From: Didymella arachidicola
Lineage: Eukaryota > Ascomycota > Dothideomycetes > Pleosporales > Didymellaceae
Length of the DNA stretch: 64,000 bases
Assembly: GCA_016630955.3 (NCBI GenBank)
Contig: CM049998.1
Coordinates: forward strand, 930,001 to 994,000
Direction: 5' to 3'
This document shows positions 50,607 through 64,000 of this stretch, in pieces; positions within the stretch are counted from its first letter, which is position 1; the number at the start of each line of letters is the position of its first letter. The notes beneath the pieces are model-generated. The model saw only the letters and a program-made list of their open reading frames with translations. It was not told the origin of the DNA and did no database searches. The position numbers and the translations under genes are program-made.

Positions 50607-53600
50607 GGAGAAGGTTCAAGTCACGAGGTACAGCAGAGGCTGCGTAACGTAGAGGTACTGTGGTACTTGGGTGAGTGTTGGGGCTGAGGGGGAGTGATTA
50701 GGTGAAGGGTGAGCGAGTGATGACGAGATGGAAAGGCTGGGTGTAGTCGACCGCAGAGGACGGGTAGTAGCAGATATGATGCGCCAGGACTCTGGGCGGC
50801 CTGCAGTGCCTATGTAAGAGTAGCGAGCGGTTGGCGAGATTCAGCACGACGCCCGTTCACACTGTAGCGTCGTCAGTGGAGAGGCCCGCGGTGACCAAAC
50901 CGTTGCCAACGAGGTGGGTCAGACAGCGGTCGACCCCAGTCCTGTCAAGTCCCTGTCGAAATTACAAGAGCGGTCGACGAGGCGGCGGACCGTTGTGACA
51001 AGCAGCCAACCTCCTAGCACGGCTAGACGAACGCTGCCAGCCCTGCAACGGCAATGCAGATGACGGGCGAATTGGGTCTAGGGCAGCGATGCGCACGCCT
51101 CCGTAACAATGCCTTGGCCGAGCGATCCGCCCACACATCCCAGACCAGCCAATCTGCGCGCCGCCGGCGAAGAGTCGCTTTTGGGCAGCGGGCACGGAGG
51201 GTGAGGGTGCTAGTGAATGGCGCTGCAGGGGGGCCCAGCTACTGTTCCAGGACAGGCCGTGATGCACCGCAGATCGACCCTCGCAGGAGAGACCTGAGGA
51301 CAATGTGTCTTGCGGGCGCGCTGACGGTCGGAAGCAAGCACCCTGCGAACCAAGTCTCTGACGCTCTGCTCTGGTATGATGCCAGTAGTTAGTGCGCCCG
51401 TCGCAGCGGTCGTGCGTGAATGTCGTGGTGGTTGAAGTCGTGCCTTCCCAGCGGAGCGGATCAACCCCTCTCCGGAAGCAGTCACGCAGCCGCGCCTGCA
51501 GTCCGTCGATAGTGACACAGCCCTTGAAGCTGTGCGTCGCCGATTGCTGCTGGTGGCCCTTTCCAGCGCTGCGCGAGACGCCTTGGTGCAAGTCTGTCCT
51601 GGCGTAGGGTGCTCGCGTAGGGATGATTCAGAGCGGCGCTGCCAGTCACCCAGTGCCTGCACAGTCCACTCGGACAGAGATCGATCGACGGCAGGCCTGC
51701 GAGCACCTGCTGCTTAGCCGTGGACGTGTGAGCGTCAGACCAGTCACCAGAGTCAGAGGTGAAATGCCCGGTCCCAGATTCCGAGGGGATTCGCCGATGC
51801 TCCAGAAAACCGCCGACAGGCACACCCTTTGCAGAGACAGCGTTAGCAGGAGCCCACGAGTGCGAGAACGAAGGCACCGCGAACAGAGCGTTGAGACAAG
51901 CACGGAATGGGCTGTTCCAAGATCACTCTAGGATCACTCAAGGATCACGCAGGAGGGACGGAACGGCAGACGCTGGGGCTCGAAAAGGGACAGACATGAG
52001 ACGAAAGACGACTCTGCACGCTTTAAGCACCCCAGCCGCCTCTTCTCTCATATCGCCTACGCGCAAGCGGGCGGACATTTCGCACGGTAGAGAGCGAGCG
52101 AAGTACCTTCGCTAGCTAGATAGTCCCAAATCGTCCCGCGAAGGTTTGGTAGGAGAAGCGTGCGCGATAGGGGGGGAGACCACTGCGCGCGCCTGCCAAA
52201 ACGCTCTACTGGCGCTTCCGCTGGCAACCTCACCGACCAAGCATCGGCGCCGCTGCCTTTAGCAAGCAGCCCCTCTGGCCATTGACAGCTCGGCAATTCA
52301 GAAAGCCCACTGCAAGCGATTAGAGCGCTCCCGCAGATGCTGCAGTGATGCACACGGCGGCAGCCGCTGGCGAAGCGAGCACGGGATGATGTGACGACAA
52401 TATTGATGGCGGTCATCAGCCGTCATTGTGCGCGCTCTCGTATCGTGCTGCAGCAGGCTCCACGCCGTGCGACAGAGTTGCCTCTGAATCTCAGAGATGC
52501 ACCCGCTCTTGACTCGCAGGCTCGCAGCCTACACAATCCCACGCCGTCGAGTCTACCGAGGAGTGGAGGCTCTGCTCCATCCAGCATCCTCACCGCACCT
52601 TTGCTTGACGGCAAGCTCCTTGGGCTAGCTGCTTAGGCCGCGTGGTCTGCAGCAGTTTCAGAGCGAGGGCAAGCGCGGGAGAGCAGAGCCACGGCACGCC
52701 GGACGATGACCTGTTCCAGCAGCTTCGTCCGCCCCCAGTATGCGAGGGCCTCACGACGCCGCGAGGACGGATGGCGGCGTAATCCCAGTCTTGGCCTCCT
52801 TCGTCTGTGGAGGATCTTGAAAAAGAGGCGGGTCGATCAGTACAAGCGCATGCAGCTAAACCCTGAAGCCACGTTGGCGTGCTGTCACCATCTGCTCGCT
52901 GTACCCGACGTCCCGCCGTCCAACCATAGAACCACCGCGGCCGCTGTAATTGAGCGGCTTCGAGAAGCCCACCACGTGAGAAGCATGCCACCACAGAGAT
53001 CTTTTCTGAATCTGCACAGATTTGCGCAGCACGCCGAGACGGTTCAGCCTCGGAGCCATCACCCGCACGCGATGCCCATCAGGGGCAGACTGTGCATCTA
53101 CCGAAGGGCCGTCTGCGGACTCTACGGCGGCGGCACGCAGGAGCCAACACAACCATTCTGAAGGGGCCTCGTCGAGGATTTTACTCGAAACGGCCAAGCA
53201 GATGTCTCACGACAGGATCCTGCTCTGTGTGACACTCCCACCACGTGTCTGTATCCTTCCAGAAGATGCAAAAGATGCAGAACGCTATGTACAGTGCGAC
53301 AGCATCACGACTTTGCACTGGCGTTTCTCTCGTGTTGCGTACACATCACGACATGCTTGTGCACGGACACCATGGGAGATGAACGGCCAGGGTCTTCTGT
53401 GGTTGGAAAATCTCCCACCTCGGACATGATCACTCGTGCGATTCACGGAGCTCCTGCCACCACTACCCTGGATCTTGTGCCCGATGTGGGGATCAATTTA
53501 CCCGGCTCCCGGAAGGGATTGCCTCCACGACAGCAAACCAAACTACCTCTCATTAATGTTCTACCACGGTGATCTCCTCAGGCTTGCATCGCATTTTGTT

Positions 53601-56600
53601 GGCCGTTCCTGTGGGCGTCGTGCGCTGTCTCGATTTTCAAGCGTGTGTTTAGCCGGAAGACCTGCATGATCTTCCGGCACAATACCAAAGACGGCGAACT
53701 CGTATTGTTTTAAGCGAGCAACGATATCCAGGGGTACCGTTGCTCTGACCACTGCCTGATCTGTCAGCCACGGGACAATTCTGCGTCCACACCACGGTCT
53801 GCGTTTGTGCCATCCTAGCGATCATCTCGGCCAGTTAATGTACCAAGTCGGCATGGCAGCGGCATCCCCACCAATGTTGCCACCGAGGCTGTCTCTCGTC
53901 AGGCAGTGTGCAGACTGGTCTTACATAGTAAAGGTATATCGCGCATCCATGGGAGACGCTCAACTAACCAAAAGGCATGGAATGCAGCGTCTGTCCAAAG
54001 CGGCAGAGCCCGGTCCATTGCGGAGAGCCAGTAGCACGGTGTCCGTCACTGCGCAGGCTCAAAGTCTATCTTGTCATTCGGGCGACTAGAGGACCTCGCT
54101 TGCACTGGTACACGAACGTGACGGTAATCTTGGGGCCCCTGTTTCTATTGGTCCTTGTATTCGATCTCGTCCACTCCACACCGATGGAACCAACCATTCT
54201 GGAAGCATGTTCACCACTAATCGCCCATTGATCAAGCCCCGTCAGGCAGCACCGCCATCGTGATCGATGACAACAGGACTTTGCGGTAGCAAGGTTCGGT
54301 CGCCAGTTCTCTGTCAACTAGTTTCGATGGGAGCGCAGTTTGCAGCGCTTCACGAATTGCAGTGCCCGGCGCGCTAGTTTCAGGACTCGATGGCAAACAT
54401 CTGAAACACATCTTCTCCATGAGTCGATAATGCACAACCTGGACGAATGAAGACGGATCTATTACCCAGGTCGTGTCTGCTACTCCACCGCGGTGATGAG
54501 CCATTGCCTCTCATGGTAATGAGACATTGAACCTCGTCACAAATGAGGTTGCTCCGCTAAATGGCGCAATGCGAAGTACTTTCAATCGATTGCGTAGGCA
54601 TAGGGTGGGCATGCAAAGCAAGTGAGGCGAAGCGGACTAGAAAGAATGCTGTTATACTCAGCAAGCAAGACCTTGTTAGAAGACGTTGATTCTATCGAAC
54701 TCAAAGTTCTTCAATATTGGCAACGGCCGGGGTACCCATATCAATCCCCACGCTATCTGACCGCCTCAGGCAATGTTCGAATTGTCGCACGCAACGTGCT
54801 GGTTTACACAGTACACTCTGGAAAGAACGACCGCAATTGCAATCAATCCTTTATGCGCTGCCCACCGGAATTCGGCAACACTGAATCCTTCGACGTCGGC
54901 GCCGCCATTTGGCCGGTCACCAAAACTTCAACAAACCATGACCTTGTTTTCGTCCTCAAAATCTCCGCGATATGCGCGACTTTCGTGTGAACATCCCTGC
55001 ATGACCGTGCGATGGCCATGTGGTTGCTGGCATTGCCATTTACCCAGGCCGTTCGCTCATCTCAGGGAGCAAATAGGTGATTGCGGCAAGGTGAGCCACC
55101 AATGTATCAGGATTACCAGAGCGACGAACGCCCTCCATCTGGTTTGACTTCGCGATGATCTGAGACCTGCAAGTAACGAGTCGCTCATGTCGCATCCTGC
55201 CCGAGGACGCTCGGTCATCATCAATTACGAAAGCGAAGTGGGCTATAGGATCGCCAGGCCCTGGTCCATGTACACCGTTTTGAGGTTATCCTCCGGAACC
55301 ATTCTGCCACGACAAGGCTTTAAGAATGGCTGACGGAAATCCTTCACAGCATTCCTCCCATTACACCGAGATATGCTCGGCTGACCACCGGCGCATCCTG
55401 TCAATACTAGGCCACGTCTCAGATCAGCCGAAAGGCACACCAGTTTAGCTTTGCCTGCTTCGATCGTAAATCAGAATCATCACATTTGATCCACTGATAT
55501 GGAACGATCTGCCGGCCGTACGGGCAGACCTTGCTCGCCACGGTACCCATGTCTGAGGGACGCACCAGTCTGCCATCTCCAAGACCGTTAGACAGCTGAT
55601 GAACACTGTCACTGCTTTTCGTAACCACAACGGCTCGCTGGCCTGTTTCAGCTGGCCTTGAAGAATCTAAGCTCCACTTGTGTGGCAGGTTTCGATAGTT
55701 CGTTGACCTTTCATAGTTCTCAGACGTCGCAAAAGCACTTCCAGAACGGCCTGTACCTCATACGCATCCTCGGACGATTGTGATTTTCCACCCCTGATGT
55801 GCCATCCCTTGCAATCTTCACCCCACTGCATCTCCGTCGCATAAGCTTACGGGGTTGAAAACAGAAAGAGTTTGGCAGACTCGGCAGGCCATATTGGTAC
55901 ACAACCATGCTTTCACTCTAGCCTTGTCTAGACATTCGGACGTCCCCACTTCCACCAACGTCCGCGTCGGCCTTCCTCCCCTCCCCTGTCACCGCTGAAA
56001 AGGAAAAGCGCCGTCTCCACTTTGTGGATGAACGCAACAACGCTGCCTCGAGGACATTGGTTCGAGGCAACTCAAGCGCTATCGACACACCTGCCGGAAC
56101 GTTCAGGGTTTGTCGTATGGACAAGTAGCCTCGATCTGGATTCGGCTACTCACGGATGCAAATCGTGATGTGTGCAGTCCGGAGTACTTGCGAGAAGCGT
56201 CCACTTGAAACAATAACCCGACTCATTGGTCGTGTCTCGAGCACAAGCACATGGTGTACTGCGAGCCAGTACTGCTTCCGCTATAATCATGGAGGCGCTG
56301 GTTGCGGCAAATCAGGCTGCTGGGAGGCCCTTCTGATCGTACGAGTTGTGCAGAGTGCTCGATTCTGCCGGAGCGTTTCCACCACTGAGTAACTGGATGA
56401 TCTGACGCTCATCCTGCAACAAGGAGCACGATCGTCGCCGATCATTACTGACCGAGATTTACCGTCCTACTGCGCGATGGATGCTTGATCCGGTTTTCTA
56501 TGCGCTTGGCTCTCCCAATGCCAGCACGTGCAGATCAAGTCAAACAGCTGCGTACCTCAGGCGCGGATGTGAGCCCAGGAGGTCATCTGAACGAGACCCA

Positions 56601-59600
56601 GGGGGCGTCTAAGGCTGTGCTTCAGTCGATAGCGCAGACTCTATCGGTTTCGACAATGCAAGTGACCACGCAGATCGATTTTTCTCATCTGCCGGCGTCT
56701 GCAACAGTGCCGCGGATACCAGCAACCTACGCTGCGGGCGGAACTACGCGCAGTTGGGAATCACACAGCCCAGCAAAACAAAGTGAAAAATGCCAGTGGT
56801 CGTACATCCAATTCACTGGCGCTGTTGAATTCGCTTTCATATCAATTTGGCAGTCTTCCCGCCAGCATCTGCAATCCCATCACGCATAGCGGTAAATCTC
56901 CAGAGTGATTTAAGAGTCAGCGTGCGTCGACTTTACGCAGACCCTTGCAGCGTCGCCTTCTAGGGACGGAGCTTCCCACAAGTCTTTCACAGATTTGCAT
57001 CCACCTGTTGTTCATCCGAGACTATTGCGTCGGTGATTATTGATTCACGAACCTCCATAACGCCGGACGATCAGCAAGGGGTCAGGATTGCAGTGGGGCT
57101 CAGGGTATCCTCTTCAATATCAAGACAATCATAGTGGACGCGAGGCCTTACCTGGGTGTCGGGTCAAATCGAGTCCCGCGTTGAAGAGAAACGGAACGCA
57201 TTATCGCGCAACTCAGCATTTCACAAGTTGCCCACATATGTTTGATGTACTCATCATGCAAACGTTTCAGACTGCGGAGCTGCTTCACAACTTCTGAAGC
57301 GCTTTCCAATGCACAAGATGGGGTTGTGGAGTCTTTGGCTGCGAGTGCCGCGTATCCGTAACGGGCAGCGTTAATTTCGACCATGGGCCCTTGACACATG
57401 ACGACATTCAGACTGGAATCTTTGCGATAGGACGACCACCACAAAGAGATTGTCTACATGACGATACCTCCATAGTGCAAGAATCTCCGGCCCAGATTCG
57501 AGACATAGTGCGTTGATGACGACATAGGTTGCATACGCCCAGGGCACTGCCTTGAATTCCCGCTGGAGCTCGACGAGACTCACTGCACCGCTATTCAAAT
57601 GAGGAGAACCTCAGATCTCGGAAAGCCAATTCCGCTTACCCAAGCTGCAAGATGCGGATCCCACATGTTGGCGACACAGCCACCGCTCGAATCGGCCGCA
57701 CAAGTTATCCCGAGAAATGAATGGCATGCCCAAGAATCCTTACGAGATCCTGACAAAGACGATTAACCTTCCTGCAAATGGCGGTCCCAATGTTGCACAC
57801 AACAAGTTACCCGCATGCATCCTTACCTTCGACTACGCACATCTCAAAAAATCACCGGTGATATACATCTCCACCCTCTGTTATAGAACTGTACAGCCAA
57901 CAGCATAGCAGGAATATATGCAAGCATTGGCAGATGATCGCTCACCAGGCGCACACCCTTGATGCTGATCGTGCGTGCCTGCCTCTCCACTCACGCAGCC
58001 AGCAATCGCAGACTGCCGTAATGCATGTCTGGCCATGCCTAAACGGCTTGCGGCCCGGCTGCGCATCGAGCGATCAGCTCACGTAAGAGTCCTCCCATCA
58101 AACTATCGAATGCACATCCACGCGCGCGCAACCGAGCTGGACACCAACGCTCTGTCAGATGCAATTCTTGTGTTGCCAACGTGTCCCACCTCCAGTACAT
58201 ACTGCATGGAAAGTCGTGGTGGTTCGTAGGACCGAGGGGCTGCGTGAGACGGTCCTTTGTAAGACAGCAGGCCCGAGACTGCACGAGTGACAGCGGGTAC
58301 GGTGAGCGCTCACTGTTGCATGCAAGCAGACCGACACACGTGAATGGTGTCACCATGTGGAGGTTGCTCTCCCGGAGTCCCCCAAGCCAGGCACAACGTC
58401 GGCCTTATGCTTTGTGATCATCGATAATTGCGTCAGTTTGCCGTCCGCGTGGGAGAAGTGTTACACCGAGATGCGAAGTTGGTTTCCTTTCGAGGCGCTT
58501 GATAGGCGCCCGCTTTGGAGGTGCTGCGTCACGGCAATGCATCGGCATTTGCGACATGGGCCTTATCACTGAGCGGTTCCAGATAGATTCACGGCAATAA
58601 GAGGCAGCGAGATGATGATGGAGGACTCGTAGTGCTTGTGACGTTTGGGTTCAACGTGCTACACCCCTGGTCCTTGACCAGGCCGATCGTTTACTCTCGT
58701 TCATATCTCTGGGACCGACATCGAAGTAAGCCTGGCCTGTGTCTAAGTGACTTGATTGTGCACAATTGTACAGCGACACAGTTTGAAATAATTTGAATCG
58801 TAAGCACAAAGTTCTGCAGTTCCGAGTCGACCTTGTCACTCAAAGCCGCGAAGGTAGACATCAATGAGGAACAGCAGAAGACCGTTCTCTGCCGGTTTGT
58901 AGTCACTTCCATCGCCGGTTCGACGTTGAAGCTCACGTTATTCACTGCGATCTCTGTATTGCAACACTACCTGCCTACTTCCGGTTCTTGTCTTTTACCC
59001 TTCTGCTCAACCTTGACATATGAACAGCTGTTCACACACGATCCAGTGCTTGCAACAATATCGTAGACCGAGACTTCGTGCGATGCGGCTACATAGTCCG
59101 TTCCGGCACATCAGCATTGTGATTTGATATCAGTCTGGATCACAAGCAAATCTAACACCTGCAACTTTATCTCAGTCCCAGAATAACTTAAAGCCTCTGT
59201 CTTTCGCCTCGAAAATGCTCCAGCCATGACAATAATCCGAGTATTGGATCGTGTATCTTGAATGCTGTAGAGTCCACACATATTTCAATTGTGAGTGGGT
59301 ACATTTCTTGTGGGGTACTATCTAAGCTCCATGACTTCCACGTTGCCATCATCGTTATACCGCTGACACAATCGCTTACTGTGGTGTCAGAGGTGACTGC
59401 CTACTCCAGAGTCTTCTACTGAGCACATATCGGGACTTGTTGAAATGTGCTGAAGTACTCTGAATCTGCTAAAGTGATATCAAGCAGAGCTCGTGCGTCG
59501 CATTTGCAGTCTGCGCGTCGATGCACCGGAGAGATCGATTGCCGGCACGCACACCTTCGTCTGCTCTACGTGAGCCTGCTAGACTCGCTCGGGTAGTGTA

Positions 59601-60920
59601 GCCGTCTGATAGATGTTCAGGGCTGTGCCTGCGTGGTCGTCAATATCTGGACGCCAACACGCGCCTTCACCTCTTCACTCCCACGAAATTAGTCATGCAA
59701 AAAATCAACAACTGTCCAACTCGAACCTAGGGCCTCATCAAAGACCAAAATATCTAACACTGCTGGTTGTCTCATGGAGTGACTTAGGCCAGCCACTATC
59801 AGTCGTCCGTCACAGCAGTTGTTTCGTTAGATGATGGTACACTGAATCTTTGTATTATTATACGCCATATTATTGCTTTAGTGTAATTGTATGACTTACA
59901 AGATAACTACGAGACGAGACTGTCGTTTGTATCAACTGACACAACTGCAGTCACTCAAAGGCCTCCAATTATATCATGACATACGTATGGCATAAACATG
60001 CTACATTGGGGCTGATTCAGCACATTATTGCAACGATTATATAGTCGACCTCAGTGATCAACCTACCGTCCTGATCTTTCAAGTCCCGGCTGCTGCCCTG
60101 ACACAGAAAGCTCTGCGTTGTGGACTGTCAGTCTCTCTTCTGCGCCTTCTCTACCTGATCCCACCTATGACAAATCATGGATGAGTATATCCTTGCGCGC
60201 AAATACTGATGCTCATGCAGCGTTGTCAACTCGACCCACTGTGTAAACAATATTGCTTGATAGAGGCAAAGACCCTACGCATATAGCCATTCGACACCTG
60301 TTAGCAATTGCGGCGCATAGAAGCAAATCTGAGGTCAAGCCGCCAGTTTGCTTGTGCTTACGTTAGCTGCATTTGCTGCGGGTTTGAATTATACCGGTAC
60401 TCAAATACAAATGACGAAAGCTTTCTTGCTGGGCATCATGTATCTTCGAGTTCGGGCTGCAACCTCCCTTCACTTGCGGGTATCCACTATGAAGCAGGCT
60501 TTTGCACTATTGACAGTCACGTTGAACGATATCGAGCTGTAGTTTCACACTATTTTTCTTTCTCTCTACGGGGCACTCTCACCTCCTTCTTGGCTAGCTC
60601 CCGCGATCATTGCATGCACCTGAACTTTGGACTCGCGTTTGATCATTCCTGCAACATTGCAACATCTGCGATAGCTCCGTCACCACCGTTTGCCAACCTG
60701 GCGCTTTGATTACTCTCTCAATCCTAATCAGCATCCTTTGTACCGAATATGCATCATTTAGAAGAGCAAAGTACTCGTTCAAAGAAGTCCGATGGTTCGT
60801 GCACATTCGTCGACAGACAAACTGCGTGACTTCAACTGTCTGTGGCTGATCGTAATACCAGACTCCGGTCCAGGTGCTCAGCAGGTCCGTCAGGACATCA
60901 CAAAATCATCGCAGCCAAAG
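50607..60920. other. 10.3-kb gene desert upstream of the MtfA-like gene
   Basis: No frame gives convincing protein text. The first 2.5 kb (50.7-53.2 kb) is GC-rich with overlapping ORFs up to 209 codons on both strands, which is chance-like. The rest has only short ORFs. It could hold the long 5' regulatory region of the transcription factor, non-coding transcripts, or very old decayed sequence. I cannot choose among these. No LTR, TIR or tRNA was recognised. Confidence 0.4.
51921..51953 (+). repeat. Three tandem 11-bp GATCAC repeats
   Basis: GATCACTCTAG, GATCACTCAAG and GATCACGCAGG in direct succession, within the GC-rich upstream part of the MtfA-like gene. Their role is unknown. Confidence 0.6.
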
Positions 60921-63295
60921 ATGATCGACAACCACTCTGTAAAGCGCAGAAGCCCGCCTCCAATCACGCAGCGCGTTGTTGCGAAGATGGACGACGCTCG
61001 CAGCCTCCAGGCCGATACACCCAATACCAACCACGGTATTCAAGATAGTGCGAGGACCTGTAAACGCGCCCGAATCGATCGCGAACCCGAAAGCCCCAGC
61101 AGTACTGAGAAGGAGCAGGCTCGTGTCACAAAGCAGCGTCGTAAAAGACAGTCGCTCGAGAGCAAACTGGGGCAAGTGGTCGAGTGGAGTCACGAGGCGC
61201 ACAAATCTCTCCGCGATCTTGAGCAAAATCAAGAGACACTCGAGAAATTGCGCGAGAATCAAGAGGGAGAGACCACGAAGCTGAAGGTTGGTTTCGCTAA
61301 TCTTTTGGAAGCCACCTTCCTGTACAATGCAAGGCTTGAAGAGGACCGTGGGCGATTCGATGACTACAAAGAGCAAGCGAGTAAAGACCGGACTGCCGTG
61401 AAAGACTTGGCCTCAAGGATCCAGAAGCAGGAGGAAGATATCACGGTGCAACTGCAACGCCTACCGACGTTCCAGGAGGTGACTAATATCATGGCCGAGG
61501 AGCGCAAAGCAAGAGGACATGCTATGAAGCAGTCCACGGAGCCTTTAAAGGTCACGATGACTGGCGGTCTGATGCTTACGAGAGATCGTATCCACAAGCT
61601 CGACAAGATCATCAACGCTAATCAAGAGCAGTCCAACACCCGGATCTCGGAGATTGTGGACGCAGTCGACAGGTGGACCACACAGACAGCTACAGAACTG
61701 TCTGTTCTGCAGACACGAACCAGTCAGGTGGCTAGCGTAAAAGAAATTCAGGACCTTCTGATTCTTGAACGCAAAGCTCGCGAGAAGGCTTTGGAGGAAC
61801 TGCGTGGCATGTGGACTGTTGGTGCCAGCACTTTGTTCGACACTCGTATCGCAAGCCTGGAATCGAAGTTTGAGTCCGCCACGATACCTAGAGCATTGGA
61901 ACCCCTTCAGGATGCAATGAATGCTCTGAGTGCAAGCAGCAAACAAAAATTCGAAGAGGTCCAGGTCCAGATGGCTGAGGCACAGCGATAACCGCATATG
62001 GACTACGACCGGATTGTCAAAGACATGGAGTTGAAAGTCGAGGCTGTGCAGAAAGCTTCCGCAAAAAAAGACTCGGAGCAGGTTCATACCATCAGTGCCC
62101 TACGAGATGACTTGTCCATCGAGCGAGCAAAGCGTGAAGAGCTTGAGAAGATTGTCGCTCAGGCAGACAATCACCGTAATGACGACAAGCAGCAGATGCT
62201 CCAAGCCATAGAAGCACTGAAGGACCAGCTTGTAACGAAGCTCAAATCGATGGAAACAGCGCATGAAGTGGCACTCGAGGCCATCACACAGAACCTACTC
62301 GCGAAGCTACGTGTCACGGCCGAGAACGCAGAATCACGAGCGAAGGTCGAGTCTCTTCCCCATAGAGTGGTGGAGATTGAAGCTGACAGCTCGCGAGAAT
62401 GTGAGACACGCGAGCTGCGAGTCGCGCCCCGTTCTCAAAAGACATCGGAGAGCGCTGATCGCCATTCAACTGAGTCAAACGCTGAGAAGTCAAGATTTGC
62501 CGCTAGAGAGGTTGCGCAAGTAGAGCCCGTTGAGGATCTGCCCACAGTGCGCATAGGCAGCCCTCATGACCCGGTTCATGCTACAGGCTTGTACCGAATC
62601 ATCCAGCGCCTAAAAAAGCTCGAAGGTTCTGCTCCGCCGGAGTCTAAAGATCAGTGTGCGGACGTCGCCACAATTTAAGCCACCTAAATCAGCTTGCTTC
62701 TCGGGTCGATACATTGCTAGACTGCCGCGACATCGCCAAGCTGACGTCAATCGACGTTGATATACTCAAGCGTCAACAGGCAGATCACATCAACGACTGC
62801 GAAGCGAAGCATTGTGACCAATCTGAGGCCATGAAGATGCTTTTCGACTCCATGAAGGGGCAACTTCAAAAACGCATCGACCACAACTTTGACCTCCATA
62901 GTGACCTTTACCGGACAGGCAGCCCAAGAGTTACGGAGGCACAGAACCCAATGCGAGCATTCAGGGGCCCAGAAGACGGAGAATCAATCAGCCACGTACG
63001 CAAAAGTACTATGACTGAGGAGCGGTTTGCATCACTAGAGGCACGAGTCAACAAGCTCATTACTGCTAAGGAGATGTACAACTTGAATGATCTTCCCTCG
63101 CGGCTGAATTCATGGGCAAACAGCTTGTTCTCAGATTTAGACAAGTGTAAGAAGGGTGTGGCAGAAGATATGACAACGTTGTTGGCACTCATCAATGGTC
63201 TGCAGGCGCAGTACGAAAAACAAAGGGGAGAGAATGAGGACCTGAGTTCCCAGTTGAAGAACTTACTAAGATATATCCCATACAGAAGTTCTTAA
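60921..63295 (+). pseudogene. Nuclear-type coiled-coil protein, broken by one stop and one frameshift
   Basis: Starting at ATG 60921 (MIDNHSVKRRSPP; an upstream ATG at 60792 is in frame), the text has a bipartite-looking basic patch (CKRARIDREP, KQRRKRQ), then long heptad-like helices rich in Glu, Lys, Gln and Leu. TAA at 61989-61991 interrupts it, but the same frame goes on for 230 more codons (MDYDRIVKDMELKVEAVQ) to TAA near 62678. A one-base shift near 62660-62680 then leads to 200 more coiled-coil residues (HLNQLASRVDTLLD to LLRYIPYRSS), ending at 63295. The text on both sides of each lesion is of one kind, so I read a single gene of about 790 codons. I do not recognise the family. The first 356 residues might still be made. 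Confidence 0.6.
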
Positions 63296-63709
63296 GATAT
63301 TATTCATATGTTGAGAACAAGAGCACAGAGATGTGATCAGCTGGAAACTTCCGAGACAACGAGCTTATTGATGGATGGGGGTTTGGGCCTAGTCGAGCGA
63401 CGAGAACACCGGTGGGATACTTTCGCAAGCGATATCTATTGACTCTACAAAATAATACACCAGACATGTTTTGCGCCATTTAGCTTTCCAATGCGGCGCA
63501 GGAACCCACATGCCTGTAAGATAGGTGGGACAGGGTCCCTCCAAGTCTTACCAGACAGGCGGACAATATAGCAGGTAAATGCGAACCATGGTTACACTAC
63601 GAACATTTCTTGGGATCCCCAAGCAATTACTTTAAAAAGCTCTCTTCTCCGCGATCGGGGTTCTGCACAAAAACATACGACAATCACACACAATTTCTAA
63701 TTTACAATT

Positions 63710-64000
63710 ATGGATCCAACTACTCCTGTGTCTCGAAGCAACTATGAAAGCACCAACTATAGTGAATCAGCATGCTTTGATAGTGCAAATATTGCAGACT
63801 TCGAGATCTACCCTCTATATTGAGACAACATATTGAGACATGACAGGTCCATAGTGTCATGCCAGAGAAAGCGTCCGCGGTGCTCCAGGCGTCGAACTTG
63901 CACAAGATGACTTTCAACGATTTCAGCAGTGGAGACCGAAATGAAGTTCCAGAGCTGGTAGGTACCAACAGTCATAATCTGCTTGGATACATGTACTAAT
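63710..64000 (+). other. Possible start of a further gene, running to the window edge
   Basis: A clean A-rich leader precedes ATG 63710, and 37 codons read like a real N-terminus (MDPTTPVSRSNYESTNYSES). A TGA then follows at about 63821. Protein-like text resumes in another frame near 63859 (MPEKASAVLQASNLHK) and ends with TAA at the window edge. Either a short intron or a frameshift lies between; I cannot pick a convincing splice pair. The stretch 63296-63709 shows nothing else. Confidence 0.3.

Noticed and set aside
50962..51591. Minus-strand ORF of 209 codons, with overlapping long ORFs on the other strand
   Set aside because: GC-rich sequence opens frames by chance. The text is Arg/Ser/Ala-rich without domain-like order, and several frames are open at once.
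52706..53161. Plus-strand ORF of 151 codons
   Set aside because: Starts without a clear promoter, overlaps other ORFs, and has no protein-like pattern.
57168..57184. GGGTCAAATCGAGTCCC, reminiscent of a tRNA T-arm
   Set aside because: Loop and stem lengths do not fit a T-arm and no other tRNA arms are present.

Overview
The window is nuclear DNA of a filamentous ascomycete. Genes have short GT-AG introns, typical fungal proteins are present (ATG18, SUB2, a HET-domain protein, an MtfA-like zinc finger factor, a quercetinase-type cupin), and several repeats carry C-to-T stop codons of the kind left by repeat-induced point mutation (RIP). Placement in the Dothideomycetes is my inference from protein flavour only.

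Layout. 1-21.8 kb is a mostly housekeeping block: TYW4/PPM2 (-), ATG18 (+), SUB2 (-), an RPR2-type RNase P subunit (+), SGF11 (+), a broken F-box gene (+), a small DUF2237 protein (+), a bHLH factor (+), a calcineurin-like phosphoesterase (+) and a secreted, single-pass membrane protein (+). 21.9-27.3 kb is a complete Ty1/copia retrotransposon on the minus strand with identical 122-bp LTRs, a 5-bp target duplication and an intact 1596-residue polyprotein. It lies next to a HET-domain pseudogene (27.6-29.8 kb). 30.1-32.3 kb holds mitochondrial MRS2 (-) and a divergent Prp3_C/DUF1115 protein (+).

32.6-43 kb is the accessory core. A non-autonomous inverted-repeat element (F) has been entered by an intact pogo/Fot1-type transposon (A) and by a second non-coding element (E), which itself holds B, C and D. 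A sixth coding or decayed member, G, lies downstream of an alpha/beta hydrolase gene. All insertions with a readable site fall at a TA inside a palindrome close to AACG-TA-CGTT. Their termini carry a 16-17 bp unit, GCGAGC plus a family-specific half, usually in tandem. The alpha/beta hydrolase (39.8 kb) and the cupin dioxygenase (43.5 kb) on either side of G share copies of the 9-mer TTCGTACAT in their upstream regions, which suggests shared control.

44.7-64 kb is gene-poor: an MtfA-like C2H2 factor (-) lies between a 4.8-kb and a 10.3-kb stretch with no recognisable gene, followed by a broken coiled-coil gene and the possible start of another gene at the edge.

Exon borders were read by eye from splice consensus, reading phase and family conservation. 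Summed exon lengths are multiples of three for every multi-exon model given.
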